Shown here: piece after piece, positions 1-11,905 of the stretch
Position numbering within the stretch: position 1 is the first letter of the stretch
How the letters are laid out: each line of letters starts with the position of its first letter
Origin: Brachynemurus nebulosus
Taxonomy: Eukaryota; Arthropoda; Insecta; Neuroptera; Myrmeleontidae
Direction of reading: 5' to 3'
DNA: 64,000 bases
Assembly (NCBI GenBank): GCA_035578155.1
Contig: JAPWDM010000060.1
Coordinates: 702,001-766,000 of the forward strand
Notes under the pieces: model-generated
Told to the model about the DNA's origin: nothing
The model's input: only the letters and a program-made list of their open reading frames with translations
The model's database searches: none
Program-made: the position numbers and the translations under genes

Positions 1-110
1 AAAAAACTATCGAAAACTATCGATAGTAAAAAAAAAATATCGGTAGTTTTCGATAGCCAAAACTATCGATAGTTATAGATAGTGCTAACGATAGTCCTCC
101 ACCACTAGTA
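1..110. repeat. Cluster of ACTATCGATAGT palindromes
   Basis: The first 100 bases hold repeated, mostly palindromic copies of CTATCGATAG and variants (CTATCGAAAACTATCGATAG, TATCGGTAG, TTCGATAG). The window edge cuts the cluster, so its true extent is unknown. TATCGATA is the core of the Drosophila DRE/BEAF site; that resemblance is a known motif, but its use here is only a possibility. It could equally be the end of a transposon. Confidence 0.5.
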
Positions 111-129
111 CACGTCTGTCACCCTCGCA

Positions 130-550
130 TTCTCATTGAGCGTCATGACTCTTATATATTCGTCTGGCAGACACTTGCAACCGCCAGAATAGGTTGGCTG
201 TTTACATATATTTTTTAAACTATTGAAAGAATATTCCCTCAAAATTTCAGCCTTGTGGGAGCAGGTTACGAATTACTATCCCTATGACACTTTTGTTATC
301 GTCTGGCACATCCCTTGCAACCCTCAAAATAGGTTGTCAGTTTTTTTTTACACTTAAACATATGTAAACTACAACATATTAAAATTTTGGTCTTGTGGAA
401 GTCGGTTAAAAAAAAATTTTTTTGACATTTTCAAAAATTTTAGGGATGATGACGCAACCGCAAGATACCTGCCAGAACGGTACTTACTTAATTTACCGAA
501 AATAAAATGTCATTTAAAAATTTTCTAGCTTTGTGGGAAACGGGTTAGTT
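130..550 (+). repeat. Three degenerate tandem units, period about 140 bp
   Basis: Units carry a CGTCTGGCA...TTGCAACC...AATAGGTT block (near 161 and 300, weaker near 460) followed by TT(C/G)...CTTGTGGGA...GGTTA (near 245, 385 and 520). Anchor spacing is about 140 bp. The units have diverged strongly. No open frame crosses them. This resembles the short tandem arrays found in transposon untranslated regions; family unknown. Confidence 0.55.
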
Positions 551-610
551 GGATGGTTCAGTAGCTCTTAAACTATAATATTTCTTGAATACAACAGAAA
601 GATCTTACTA

Positions 611-636
611 GTGTTCCGATCAGCTGTACGGAACAC
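611..636. repeat. Small inverted repeat GTGTTCCG/CGGAACAC
   Basis: GTGTTCCG and CGGAACAC form an exact 8-bp inverted repeat around a 10-base spacer, followed by TAAAAAT. A similar motif, also followed by TAAAAAT, lies at 30495-30527, so it is probably a recurring end motif of one repeat family. Confidence 0.45.
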
Positions 637-834
637 TAAAAATTATAGTACAACCTTCACTGGTACAACGCAAAAATACAGTTGATTGAACAAAAAAAAA
701 AAGTACAATTGATAATTTTATAAAAAGAATGCAAACGACTGATATTTACTTATTTTGGCACATTTTGTGGAATTCTAATCACTAAAAATATAATTATTAT
801 AATATATAATAATGATTATTGTACGGCTGCCAAC

Positions 835-1436
835 CAGTGTTCCCTTTAATTTTTTTGTAACCTGTGTGCGCACTTTTTTAAGAGTGTGCAGTTTTTCCCA
901 AAACAAAAAAAAAAATGTGCGCGGCAATTAAAAAGGTGCATATAATAAAAAAAATACAATACAGAATATTATTAACATTCAGCTAAATTTTGTATCTACT
1001 TATCACATTAACTCGATCTTAGAGCAAGCATACTACTTGTACTATAATATATACAGTTCAACGGAAACAATGAAAAAAAAAACTACTCTAAAATCAAGTC
1101 AAATCATTAATTAGTTCGTGAAAATAGAATTTAACTGATTACTGTGGCTTTTCCTTTTCATTCAAATGAAAAATAAGAAAATCTATACTGGAATCTATAA
1201 CCTATACAAGTGCCTATACACAAATACTATAGTTGGTGGTTTATTTAAATCTAAAACTATATTTGATTCAATTTTTGTTTTTCATTTTATTTTTTTTTTA
1301 AATGGATTTCATATGCAGGTGCAATTGTATTTTCTGCACGAAAAAAAATTTTCCTGTGCGCGCAAATATTTTTCATGTGCGCTATGTTTAAAATTTATGT
1401 GCGCGCGCACACGCGCACAGCTTAGAGGGAACACTG
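835..1436. mobile_element. hAT-type MITE, 602 bp, with 8-bp TSD
   Basis: The left end reads CAGTGTTCCCT and the right end AGGGAACACTG, an 11-bp perfect TIR. The flanks are CTGCCAAC (827-834) and CTGTCAAC (1437-1444), an 8-bp duplication with one mismatch. An 8-bp TSD with a CA-starting TIR is the hAT signature. Both subterminal zones are rich in GTGCGCGC-like words (near 865, 917, 1360-1420), as expected of transposase-binding repeats. No transposase is present. An open frame of 96 codons at 1166 runs through AT-rich filler and the right TIR and looks non-coding. Confidence 0.82.
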
Positions 1437-1453
1437 CTGTCAACACTGATTAC

Positions 1454-1960
1454 TAGGGATGTCGTTTTTTAATCGAAATCGGGAAATCGATTAATCAGAA
1501 GAAAGAAACCGATTTTAAAATCGATTATTGATTTTGACATCGATTCACACATCGATTTTTATATTATGGAAATCGCGAAACGTAAACATAATTCAAAATA
1601 TTTTTTTGATATTTTAACATAATTTCAAAACATAATTTGCTTTTTTATTTGCAGCTTGCTATTTATTTATTTATTTATTTAAATTTAAATCTATTATCGG
1701 TACTACGATTATTAAATTTTAAGCATCAGACACATCAATTGCATATAATCAAATTCAATGCATCAAATCAAATTTATTATTAATTAAAATGTGTATCATG
1801 TGTAAAATTGACAAGTGTACCATGTACAAAACAATAAAATTTAAAAATTACCGCCATTTTTGCAATTGCAAATTTGAATAGATTTCTTGGAACCGATTCT
1901 GAATACAGTCGATATTTTAAGGATCGATTCTTCTGTTGACAATTACGAATCGATTCAAAA
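1454..1960. repeat. ATCGAT-rich repeat, probable hAT-like remnant
   Basis: It begins TAGGGATGTCG, a hAT-like start, and carries many AATCGATT/ATCGATTTT words at both ends (1480-1560, 1890-1955) around an AT-rich middle containing (TTTA)n near 1662-1682. No matching right terminus CGACATCCCTA is visible, so it is truncated or strongly decayed on the right, where the next repeat begins. Confidence 0.4.
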
Positions 1961-1986
1961 ATTTTTTCTTTTTTTAAATAATGATG

Positions 1987-2235
1987 AACATAGAATAATG
2001 AAGAAGAGGCCTAGAACAACTCAGAAAAAAATTTTCAGCGCGAGAACAATCATACAAAGGGTACTTTACTCTTGGGGGTGGAAAAATTTTTTTTTGTTTT
2101 TTGGATTTTTTGATCGAATAAGTTTGCCGGTCAGCTCGAAACTATAGAACAATGATGAAGAGGCCTAGAACAACTCAGAACAAAATTTTCATCGCGAGAA
2201 TAATCATACAAAGGGTACTTTACTCTTAGGGGTAA
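1987..2235 (+). repeat. Direct duplication, unit about 160 bp
   Basis: The block containing GAAGAGGCCTAGAACAACTC, followed by GCGAGAA.AATCATACAAAG and GGTACTTTACTCTT, appears twice (starting near 1987 and near 2146). An 86-codon open frame at 1887-2147 spans the first copy but has no protein character. Confidence 0.65.
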
Positions 2236-2289
2236 GTCCTGTACTATTTTTTGCTATATCTTTTTAAATTTTTATTTTAAGAGAGTAAT

Positions 2290-2530
2290 ATTTTGAAACA
2301 ATGTTCAGAACAATTAGAACAACCTGGAACAACAATAAAAAGTTACTTTTTCAAAAAATGGGGGGGCCAGTCCAAAAAAGGGTTTTTTCGATTTTTGGCC
2401 ATATTTTGTGGTTTTTGGATTTGCTATTCTGGAACAATGTAGAACAAACATAGAACAACCTGGAGCAACTTTGAAAATGTTGAAATTCGAAAAATGGGTG
2501 GCTAACTTCATACAGGCGGTAGAGACCATT
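2290..2530 (+). repeat. AGAACAAC-motif repeat region
   Basis: AGAACAA(C/T) words recur (2310-2335, 2436-2470), giving two diverged halves (2305-2400 and 2430-2500) with ...AGAACAACCTGGA(A/G)CAAC... and ...AAAATGGG.... This continues the preceding duplication in style and is probably the same higher-order repeat. No gene is seen. Confidence 0.45.
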
Positions 2531-3112
2531 ATGTTATTATAAGTTCCATATACTTACTATGCTTCACTCAAACTTTAACGTTAAATTACTGAAAACAACA
2601 TATTTTGACTTACACCACTATACTTCTGAGCCCCTCAATTGTCATCGAAAAATATATAAAAATTTATGTACAAATATGTAAATGTACAAGCGAATCGATA
2701 ATACAGTATTTTGTATATTATGTGTGGTTGCTTTACCTTACCCTTCCGTCATTCACCTGACGAAATCTGGTTCTGTTAGTCATGGCATATCTGTAAAATA
2801 AATATACTGATAAAAGCTACACAAAACATGAACTAGTTTTTATTTGCAATTGGTCAAAAGATATATGTAGGCTTGTCAGACCGCACATCTCATCTCATTT
2901 CTAGGATTAATATTTAGAATTTAAATTGGATCTTCATTAAAATTGATAGAGCTCAAATTATATTTGTTATTGAAAAATATACTAAAAATATTTAATTAAT
3001 TAATGTTTATTGTTATTTTTATTTGCTTAAAAATAATTATGTAAGTATTATACTTCATTAACTTGATTAGTCTTATAAAAATTTTAAGCCAAAGACAAGG
3101 TTATAGCGTTTT
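2531..3112. other. AT-rich stretch, nothing recognised
   Basis: Unique-looking AT-rich DNA with no supported open frame, no clear TIR and no RNA gene. Confidence 0.5.
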
Positions 3113-3757
<645 letters not shown>

Positions 3758-4959
3758 TTTTGGGTTAAAGATTTTTTGTCCTTGTCTAATACCAGCTTAA
3801 CATACCCCATATTATTTAGTTTAATTACATGTGTAGACTTACTAAAAATAATATCTAAAAATTATAAGAGAATCATTATATAATGAAATTTTTTCTAATT
3901 AGACTATAATTTTTCTTTAATCGAATAAATCTTTTATATTACCTATGAGCATAAACGTGTGTTTATATATCTATAAACAAACTAGACAATTGTCAGTATC
4001 TAGATCGTCATTTTGTTTTTGTTTTGAATTCAAATGATATAAGGCGTTCTAAAACGAAACTCACCTAATTCGTACAAAACGAGTTATTCAACAAAAAAAA
4101 CTGGAAAAGACAAGTTTTATCACAAATTACTAGTTAGGCCAGTTTTGCTATAACTATAATTTGAAGTAAAACCCCTGTTTGATTAAACTGCTAGCACTGC
4201 AAACTGAAGAATTCAATTTCCATCACCAGCTCATTTTCGACCAAAAGTAAAGAAGGTGACTTTTAGTTTGAAACACCTCATATTATTTCTACTGAAAAAT
4301 GGTAAATTTTTGACATTTGACATTTTGTAATATAAGTAGTATCTCAGAATGTCACAACCATTAAAATTCCATATTTTTTTAAATATGAAGAAGGGAATTT
4401 ATAAATAATTGATCCCACCATGAAAGATTTTTGTATAAGTTGGTAAGTATGTAATCTTAAAACTTAGGTCAATGAAAATCGATTCAAATTTCAAGGTCAC
4501 TTGATTAATTAGTATTCTAAATCTAGCAAATAGTGTGAGATTGATGTATTTATCTTGTTCAAATTTTATGTGATTTCGGTACTTACTTATGTGTACTTTG
4601 AAAATTTATCATCTTTCTGTGTGCTAGTCCTGTGGGTAAAAAATTTCATTTTCACTTTTACAGAAATATCACAAATTTCATAAATTCATATTTTAGAAGT
4701 TATTCATTTCACAAGAAAAATCTTAAATTATGAAAAAAGCTAAGTAATAACACCATAAAAAAAATTAAGTAAAGAAAATACTTATTTCAAATAATAGCTT
4801 GATTATAAAAGCATTTATCATTTTATATGCAATTTAACTCAAATGTCAAAGTTTTTCACACACGTTGTTAATTTTAAAATTATGCAACTTTATTAATTTA
4901 TTAAAACAACTTCTTCGCCTCTTCTAGAATTAAAAATCAAAACTTAAGATTCATAACAT
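3758..4959. other. AT-rich intergenic, nothing recognised
   Basis: No open frame with protein character, no TIR pair and no RNA gene. Short A/T runs only. Confidence 0.5.
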
Positions 4960-5349
4960 TCACGATTCTTTGGAGACCAAATCGATACAGAGATTGTAAA
5001 AAATTCACGGGATCGGAGATCGATCTTTTCGAATTTAATTTAGAATATTTTTAGTGAAAATATGATATTTTTTCCAAATTATTGTAAAATATGTTTAACT
5101 ATTTATGTTGTCAAACAATTTTACCACTTTTATGATTCATTTATGGAAAATTGAGTCAAATTTTGGATTCATGGGATAATTTTAGCGCAAACTGGAAACC
5201 ATTTTATTCATATTAAATTCAGCAGTTCATCTTCAAAGGAAATTAAAATTTTGTTTGAAACTGATTTGTGATGACCCAAGAAGAAACTTCATTAAAATTT
5301 TTGAAATGATCCACACGATCGATTTTTTGGCCAGAGATCGGAAACCCTA
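4960..5349 (+). mobile_element. Truncated hAT MITE (TAGGGTTTCCGATC family)
   Basis: Collinear over about 390 bp with the complete element at 59243-59818: same AAATCGATACAGAGAT, GGGATCGGAGATCGATCTTT, TTTATGTTGTCAAA and GCGCAAACTGGAAACCA blocks. It ends in GAGATCGGAAACCCTA, the right TIR. The left 80 or so bases with the other TIR are missing. Non-coding. Confidence 0.75.
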
Positions 5350-6450
5350 ATAATAATACTGTGGCATTATTATGTATTATGTAATATTGTAATATTTAAT
5401 ACCTACCTAATCACTAGAAATCACTTTAACATATAAAAAATCTGAAAATAAGTAAGTAATAAAATAATACACATTTATTCGTAACATTTTTATTTTATTT
5501 TCATTAATTGAATTACACACTTGAATGAAATGCATTGTGATAAATTTATTGTGCTTTTTTATCTGTCCAAATGTTTTTTTTTTAAGATTTCTTAAATAAT
5601 AAATACACAATTATGTTAAAAAAATCATAGTAAATAAAAATAATTCTGGTTTAGTTTTTATAGATTAGTCACAAATCAACTAAAAAATTATTCACAAAAG
5701 AATTATAATTATTCAATTTTTAGAACACTTTAATATTATCACATAAGATTTAGATGTATATTGTCTTATCACTGGTTTAAATAATACATGTAATTAATAT
5801 ATTTTTATATAATTAATTAGGTAAATTGCATTTTCTATAATTGACAACACACAAAACATTTACTCATTTCAGACAATGATGTCAGCCATTTTGCGTCTGC
5901 GTATTAAGCTGTCCGATGTCGTTGCCCGTCAAATAATCATAATAATCATATAACGCAACGCGGGAAATAATTTCATTTTTTAAAATAGAATTTTATATTC
6001 AATATTTTATAAGTCACAGAAATAAACAAAAATGATTATTTTTGATAGTTTTATGGCTCTAAATCGAGATAAATGTGAAGCTTTTAGAAATAATCTTTCA
6101 TAAAATTTTTTAACGTGGGTATATCAATTTATATTTCCTAAACTACATGAAAAAAATTAACAATTTAAAAACAAAATAAATTTAAAAAAAAAAAACACTT
6201 TTCGATTTTATACTATATCCTGTTTCAAATACAAAATTGATCATGAGTCAAAATTAAAATACACTGTCAACGGAGTGTAGCACACAGCTTCCTCGTACTC
6301 GTAAAAAACTTTAAAACAGTATTCTACCAAATATATATACCGTGAAATTATATTTTCGCCTTAAAGTTCATAAAAAATTGTTGTAACTCAAAATACTTCA
6401 AGGCTAAATTATAAAATAATAGCAAAAATATTTTAGAAACTAATCCCCAA
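5350..6450. other. AT-rich intergenic, nothing firm
   Basis: Mostly AT-rich DNA. A slightly GC-richer patch at 5875-5960 (TTTTGCGTCTGCG, CGTTGCCCGTC, CAACGCGGGAAA) could be an old repeat edge. No gene is supported. Confidence 0.45.
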
Positions 6451-6454
6451 AATA

Positions 6455-6835
6455 CCCTAAAAATTTGAGCGAAATGGGACTAGCTATAAATAAGATATTG
6501 ACATTTAATGGGTTTTTATGGTAGCGGGGTTGCTACCGTTACTCCGATTTCGATTGAATTCATAGGGGACCATTTCCGAACCAAACTGTATAATTTCTGA
6601 AAATTTCATAAAACATAACTGAATAGTTCAGAAGTTATGCTCCTTGGTGCAATTTAGTATATATTAATGGAATGACATTAAAAAGTTCAAATTTCGATTA
6701 AATTCATAGGGGACCATCTAGGAACCAAATTGTATAATTTCTGAAAATTTCATTGAAAACAATCGAATAGTTCAGAAGTTAGGCCACTTGGTCCAAACTA
6801 GCGACAGACAGACGGATGGATGGACAGACACCAAA
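6455..6835 (+). repeat. Duplicated transposon-tail repeat ending in GACAGACAGACGG
   Basis: Two diverged copies of a unit of about 146 bp (from about 6546 and 6692) share TTCGATT(G/A)AATTCATAGG, GGACCAT, AACCAAA(C/T)TGTATAATTT, CTGAAAATTTCAT and AATAGTTCAGAAGTTA. It ends in CGACAGACAGACGGATGGA, a style common in the 3' parts of insect transposons. Family not assigned. Confidence 0.65.
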
Positions 6836-7171
6836 CCAAAAAATGTTCAGGAAGCTCTAAAACATAAAATGTGCGTAAAAAATTTTATTTTGGAAGGAAA
6901 AAATTTTTTACTTTTCAAAAGTGATCACAATGCTTTTGCTACTTTAGTAGTCTCGGAAGAAAAATTAAATAAATCTTATACTCAAAACAGATCAATCTTC
7001 TATTCTTTTCTAAAAACAAACTGCAATTATAAAATTTACGTAAGTGCAATAATGAAAGAGATAAAGCCAAGAAAACGGAAATTATTTAAATTCATAAGTG
7101 ATGAAGCATGGTTAAATTTATGTGAAATGGACCATAATACTAAAAATACAAAGAATGCTAAAAAACAATAA
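6788..7171 (+). CDS. Unassigned open frame, possible gene or transposon-protein remnant
   Basis: A 127-codon frame. Its first 18 or so codons lie in the preceding repeat (SDRQTDGWTDTKP) and are not genuine protein. From about residue 20 onward the translation looks more protein-like: mixed charge, few low-complexity runs, a lysine/arginine cluster near residues 97-101 (KPRKRK) and an ISDEAWLNLCEMD segment near the end. I do not recognise a family. If real, the start would be supplied by splicing; no convincing polypyrimidine tract precedes AAATGTTCAG near 6850. It could be the last exon of a host gene, a decayed transposon protein or chance. Confidence 0.22.
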   Translation: MVQTSDRQTDGWTDTKPKNVQEALKHKMCVKNFILEGKNFLLFKSDHNAFATLVVSEEKLNKSYTQNRSIFYSFLKTNCNYKIYVSAIMKEIKPRKRKLFKFISDEAWLNLCEMDHNTKNTKNAKKQ

Positions 7172-7740
7172 ATTTTGGCCAATAATCCTTTATAAAAATC
7201 TTTTACATTGTTAGATCGACTTCTCAAGCTCAATTTCGAGCAAAATGTAATTGGAAATCTTATTTTATTACCCTTTGCCCGAAAATGAGATTCCAGTGAT
7301 GCTCCACCCTCCATTTGCAGTATCGGTGTCGAGTTCTAGTATTTTTTTTCCATTAATTCGCCGACTATTAGTTTTTTTATTTATAGCCAAAAAATCAGGT
7401 GATCGTAAAAGTGTACAATTACCGAAAATATTAAGAAATTTTTAAGTAAACTTTCATAATACTAATGATATCAAGTACCTATGGTATGATAATATAACTG
7501 AATTAGCAGGAAAATAATTTCTTAGAGAATCAGGATAAAAAATAATTAACATTGTGAATTAGTCTATTCCAATTAAAATAAATCTTAACGTTGCGTACTG
7601 AAATAATTTTATATTTTCAAGAATCGATGCAACTTTTATATGGGTGTTAATTGTATTTTCAAAATACTGCACTTAAAGCGAAAAAGGGAGAACATTTGTT
7701 TACATAGGTACCTACTTAAAAGTAATTCAAAAAGTAGGTA
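7172..7740. other. AT-rich intergenic, nothing recognised
   Basis: No supported gene, repeat or RNA. Small open frames on both strands lack protein character. Confidence 0.45.
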
Positions 7741-8075
7741 CTAGACCGATTTTGAAAATTTTTTACTGTCTGAAAGTTAAACAATTTTACATGAACATTG
7801 GTTATGTAATACGAGGCCGGTTAGATTATTGCGAACCACAAAAAGAAACTACCCAACCGATTTTGAAAATTTGTTAATTGTTAGAGTGCTAAACTATTTT
7901 AGATGAATATTAATTATGTTATAATATGAGGTTCGCCAGAATCCGGGGGTCCTAAAAATGTCAAGAATAGACTACCCAACCGATTTTGAAATTTTTTTAC
8001 TGTTAAAGAGTTAAACTCTTTTAGATGAAAATTCGCTATGTTATGCAGATGCTGCGACAGGGGTATTTTTATTTT
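7741..8075 (+). repeat. Three degenerate tandem units ending in the GACAGGGGTATT terminus
   Basis: CCGATTTTGAAA.TTTTTTACTGTTAGAG..TTAAAC recurs at about 7745, 7858 and 7979 (spacing 113-121 bp). The third unit runs straight into TTCGCTATGTTATGCAGATG and CTGCGACAGGGGTATTT (8030-8071). That terminus recurs at 28.26, 33.03, 45.63 and 50.31 kb, so this is probably the tandem 3' part of one element family. Confidence 0.6.
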
Positions 8076-8847
8076 AATTACCGTAATGTCAAAGTATCGC
8101 TACCAGCCACATTACTATACAATGAAGAGTTAATATGTCAATGATAAATATGTAAAAATACCATGTTTATTATCTAATAAATTGTTTCTGTAATTTTTAA
8201 TTTTATTTTATTCTAAATAACTTTTTGTTTGTAGTCAGATAATTTTACAGTGAAACTTCTTTAAAGTGTTGGTACCAAGTGCGGTAGGTACCGAAGGACA
8301 TCAACTTCGTGTTGTAATTATGACTAAAAACAGTGTTACCTGTACGCTATATTCTATTTCACTGCATAATACTCTTGCATTTGAACAAAAATGACGTAAA
8401 ATACCCCATAATTATTAAAAATTTATTAATTCTAGACTGCTGAATTTATTACTTTAGAACATAATTTATGCTTATCTTCTATATAAGGCAATTTAAAAAG
8501 TGAATTAATATAACAAGAAAAACCGATAATTAATTTGATCGAGACAAAAAGATCATTAAAAACCATTACCAAAATTTCACATTTTTTATTTATTCAGAAA
8601 AACGGTTTGATTTCAGTCAAACTATTCACTGATTTGAGCATTACTTTTTATTCCTTTATGGTATTCCATATTTGTAAATAATAAAACAAATATTTTACTT
8701 AGCAAAAAATACCAAATTTATTACATGTTCTTATACAATATACATTAAGTATAATATGTCTATAGACCAAATTATGCATGTGATCGTGAAAAAATTTGAT
8801 GTCGGGTTTTTAGCGGAAATTCATGTTTTGAGATCCCCTGAGTTCAA
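8076..8847. other. AT-rich intergenic, nothing recognised
   Basis: Unremarkable AT-rich sequence up to the LINE poly(A) junction. Confidence 0.45.
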
Positions 8848-8967
8848 TTTTTTTTTTTTTTTTTTTAGAACCTTACCGCCTAAAAATCCCCTTAAGCTCC
8901 GCCAGTGTGCGCCCCGGAACCGTCGAAAGAGAACATACGTCGGGACGTACAGGCTGTATGGTATTCC

Positions 8968-9303
8968 TTATGGTCTTGCTACTTCTCCTTCCTCCCTTTG
9001 GTGTTCCCTCTCTTCTCTCTCTTTAACAGACATCACTGACTTGATGTATGCTGAAATAGCCTCCCAGTATCTCTTACTGTCCATCATTAATTCGATCATG
9101 TTCCTAGCAGTAATTAGATTACCCAACTCCGTCTGTAATACATGTCGTCTAGCTTCCCACCTGTTACACACGAAGATAGTGTGCTCTGCACTGTCAACCA
9201 TACCGCAGTATATACAGTTTGCGTCTTCACTCTTTTTAATCCTCAACGTATATGTCCGGAAGGACCCGTGTCCTGAGAGGAACTGGGTGAGATAATAGTT
9301 CAA
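8968..9303 (-). pseudogene. LINE ORF2 C-terminal segment with CCHC knuckle (broken)
   Basis: A 111-codon frame starts LNYYLTQFLSGHGSF and contains CIYCGMVDSAEHTIFVC, a C-x2-C-x7-H-x4-C zinc knuckle at about residues 30-46. That arrangement is the characteristic tail of R1/Jockey-group non-LTR reverse transcriptases and probably helps bind the element RNA. The natural start is not the first ATG: the upstream codons KHRI read into it, and the segment is separated from the reverse-transcriptase part by a frameshift and stops near 9335-9350, where a duplicated ATTCCCAACG block lies. It runs through VARP to a stop before the 3'UTR. Confidence 0.8.
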
Positions 9304-9338
9304 TATCCTATGCTTACATTTTATCTATCGTTGGGAAT

Positions 9339-9858
9339 TTATCGGACGTTGGGAATTAGTGTCTTAGTCCATTGTGCAACATAATTTTCTCCATTCCAGT
9401 CCTCTTGCCACTTCCGGATCATCTTATCTCTAATTTCCATTCGTGAAAGGTCCTCTCTCCCCATTTGATGTTCGTACATAAGGTGCCGTTCTTCTGCTAA
9501 TAGTTGAATAGGCATTATACCAGTAATAACCTGAAGGGCTTTTGCCGAAACTGTTTTATAGGCGCTTGCCACTCTCAGCAACATCTTCTGTTGGCAGCTT
9601 ACCGCCGATTGAAGGGAGTTGTTAAATTTTAATGCTTTCCACCATATCGGTGTCCCGTATAATAAAGTTGAATGAGCAACGCCGCATAGTACGGCCCTCT
9701 TACACGAAGTCGGTTCACCTGTATTAAGCAGGATCCTTGACAGCGCCGACACTCCCGCTCCCGTCTTAACTATTGCCATCTTTATGTGTGGAGTATATGA
9801 AAGTCAATAGTCCAACATCACACCCAAATACTTAATTGCCGCTTTACTGGGTCCAAAT
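9339..9858 (-). pseudogene. LINE reverse transcriptase thumb region (broken)
   Basis: On the minus strand the frame opens with AIKYLGVMLD (about 9850-9810), the block that follows the reverse-transcriptase palm in R1/Jockey-type LINEs. It is interrupted by a TGA at 9804-9806 and resumes at 9779 as AIVKTGAGVSALSRILLNTG, followed by SCKRAVLCGVAHSTLLYGTP and ASAYKTVSAKALQVITG, the usual thumb and connection motifs. It stops after TLIPNVR at 9339. The catalytic FADD-type motifs lie upstream of the truncation and are absent. The protein would copy the element RNA at a nicked target; this copy cannot. Confidence 0.82.
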
Positions 9859-9860
9859 TA

Positions 9861-10090
9861 GTCATTTATAAAAAATGTCTGCCTGTCTGTCGGTTTGTCT
9901 GTTAGGGGAGCTCTATTTTGATCTCTAATTACGAAACACTTAAGGGATTTTGATGAAATTTGGTATGGGAATGAAGTTTACCAAGATACACAACTTGGTG
10001 AGATCAATATATTCAAAAGTTGTTGTGAAAGATCAATATATTCAAAACTTGGTGAGATCAATATATTAAAAAGTTGCGGCATGACCTAGC
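9861..10090 (+). repeat. Transposon-tail repeat with small tandem GAGATCAATATATT units
   Basis: TGTCTGCCTGTCTGTCGG...GATTTTGATGAAATTTGGTA is a typical insect transposon tail. It is followed by three copies of GATCAATATATT(C/A)AAAA(G/C)TT between about 9999 and 10073, spaced 24-37 bp. Confidence 0.55.
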
Positions 10091-11742
10091 CGCCCTTAAG
10101 TTTTTGTAAATGATCTTGATTTTAAAATTTCTATGTAAATATGTTTAGGAAGCCATTTAAATTGCTGTAAATCGTACACATCGTTCTACCAGTGCCTCTC
10201 ATACATCAAACATCACAATTCAGAACATTTAGAGCAAATACGTATAATTTTAAATTTAATATTAATTTGACTGGAGGCTATGGCCACATTTTGTTCATTC
10301 TCTTGTTCATTAGACCATACTAGCCATACAGTCATTATGTATAAGTAGTGTATAAAGTGGTATAAAGTTATTGACATCCTCTCTTTAAAAAAAGAGAATT
10401 CTCTTTAGAATACGTACGCTTATGTGTCTATTGTGATCTAAAAACACGGCTATATAAAATAAATTTCCAGAAGGAAAATTCAGTCATTATTTTGATGGTT
10501 ATATAAGGTTCAAAATATACATTTAAGTTGATTTTTATTACATTTTTCTAACAATGCTATTTAAATTTTGGGAACAATGGACGTGAGGTTAAAATAATCC
10601 TCAAGGTTCTGTGGACGAAAAAAGCACATAAAATAAATAGCTTAACGAGTCTCGGCCAAATGTTTTTAAAAAATGAATCTAAAATCAAAATTTCCCCTCA
10701 AAACGCTAGGACCCCCTTTCAAAAAAATCGTAAATAAATAACTACATGAATCTTGACAAAATTTTGTTCAAATAATTTTGAGACCTGAAAAACATATTAT
10801 GCTACTAAGATATGAATATGGCTAATTTAGAATTGTTTGGTGGGTGAAGCGAAGCAAAGCACTATACCATACTGATTTTGTAAAGAATTCTAGAATATCT
10901 GATTTAAAATTAATTTGACCCATCTCTTGACCAAATTTTAAATGTACTCTTATTATTTCGTCATGTCGTTCCGTCTGTTACATAATTCTAATAAACGAAA
11001 GAAGTTCCGTTTGCTTTTTTGAAATACTTTTTCGTGTTGAAAAGGGGGAATGGAAAACTTTTTTCATTTATCGTATCGTGTGGGATATTGTTAGAAAGGG
11101 CTGTTAAAATAAAATTGAGATTCTTCTTACTGTTTTTCATTTTTAAGTTCCGTTTACAAAATCCTGAACTTCAAAGTAACGAATAATTCCCAGTGATGAA
11201 AATAAGGGCAAATAATTATAAGGTGTTACAGAGTTAGACGACCATGTTCTTTCTATTAAAGGAAAAATATGTGAAATCACAGTAGACCTTAGACCAACGT
11301 TCTTTCAGATTGTGGACAAAAATCTGGTTTATATTCTTAATTTCGTTAAATCTACTTCTGTAGGTTTAACATCGCCATGAACATCACTGAATAGTATGTA
11401 TCAAGGAACATTATTTTGTCTTTATAACACACAAAACTTTTTTATATTTTTTAAATATGAATAATCATCGTCTCTTACTACCGCCACTGTATATCTCTAC
11501 AAATTTGAGTGGAGGTAAGTAGGTATTTTTATGTAAAGGTATTTTGTTAATAAGTAGATACTTCGTGTTTAAAACTATTAATAATATTTAAGAAAAAACT
11601 TGTTTCTGATTGTCAGTTGAAATCAAAAACCATTGAAGGTAATGAATTCAACAGTTCAGATCAAATTGTTTTAATTGATTCTTCTACCTGCTGAAGGCTA
11701 ACTGTATACTTCAGTTTTAAATGTCTAAGTGTAACACCAACA
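10091..11742. other. Mostly featureless; one old repeat at 10845-10930
   Basis: No gene. At 10845-10930 the words GTGAAGCGAAGC, TACTGATTTTGTA and TCTGATTTAAAA match, in reverse complement, the repeat at 24.66-25.08 kb, so this is a fragment of the same family. The rest is AT-rich and unassigned. Confidence 0.45.
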
Positions 11743-11905
11743 AAAAAAAAAAAACGGATATATAATTTTAAAAGGAAAAAAACGCCGTAAGCAGCGGGGC
11801 CCCATCACGGAAGTCGAATTTTTCCTTTCATCTTCGGTATTGAATGTCTACAAGCGAAATGTGATTGAAAGTCTACAAGCGATTTGTCATTTTGGTGGTT
11901 TCAAA
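11743..11905 (+). repeat. Interspersed repeat B, copy 1
   Basis: The segment AACGCCGTAAGCAGCGG...CCCATCACGGAAGTCGAATT...TTTCATCTTCGGTATTGA...GTCTACAAGCGAAATGTGAT recurs inverted at 22490-22612. High similarity between the two copies suggests a moderately recent family; its ends are undefined. Confidence 0.65.

Larger units (their letters stand above)
8848..9860 (-). mobile_element. 5'-truncated R1-like LINE, minus strand, with poly(A) tail
   Basis: Read on the minus strand, the end of a reverse transcriptase is followed by a C-terminal zinc-knuckle region, a short 3'UTR and 19 A residues (T19 on the plus strand at 8848-8866). Only the last kilobase is present, typical of 5' truncation during target-primed reverse transcription. 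The frame is broken at least twice, so the copy is dead. A clear target duplication was not found. Clade (R1/LOA/Jockey-like) is judged from the TQFLSGHG and AEH...C motifs. Confidence 0.8.

Noticed and set aside
8756..9295. 179-codon plus-strand frame
   Set aside because: It is the antisense shadow of the minus-strand LINE and its poly(A) tail.
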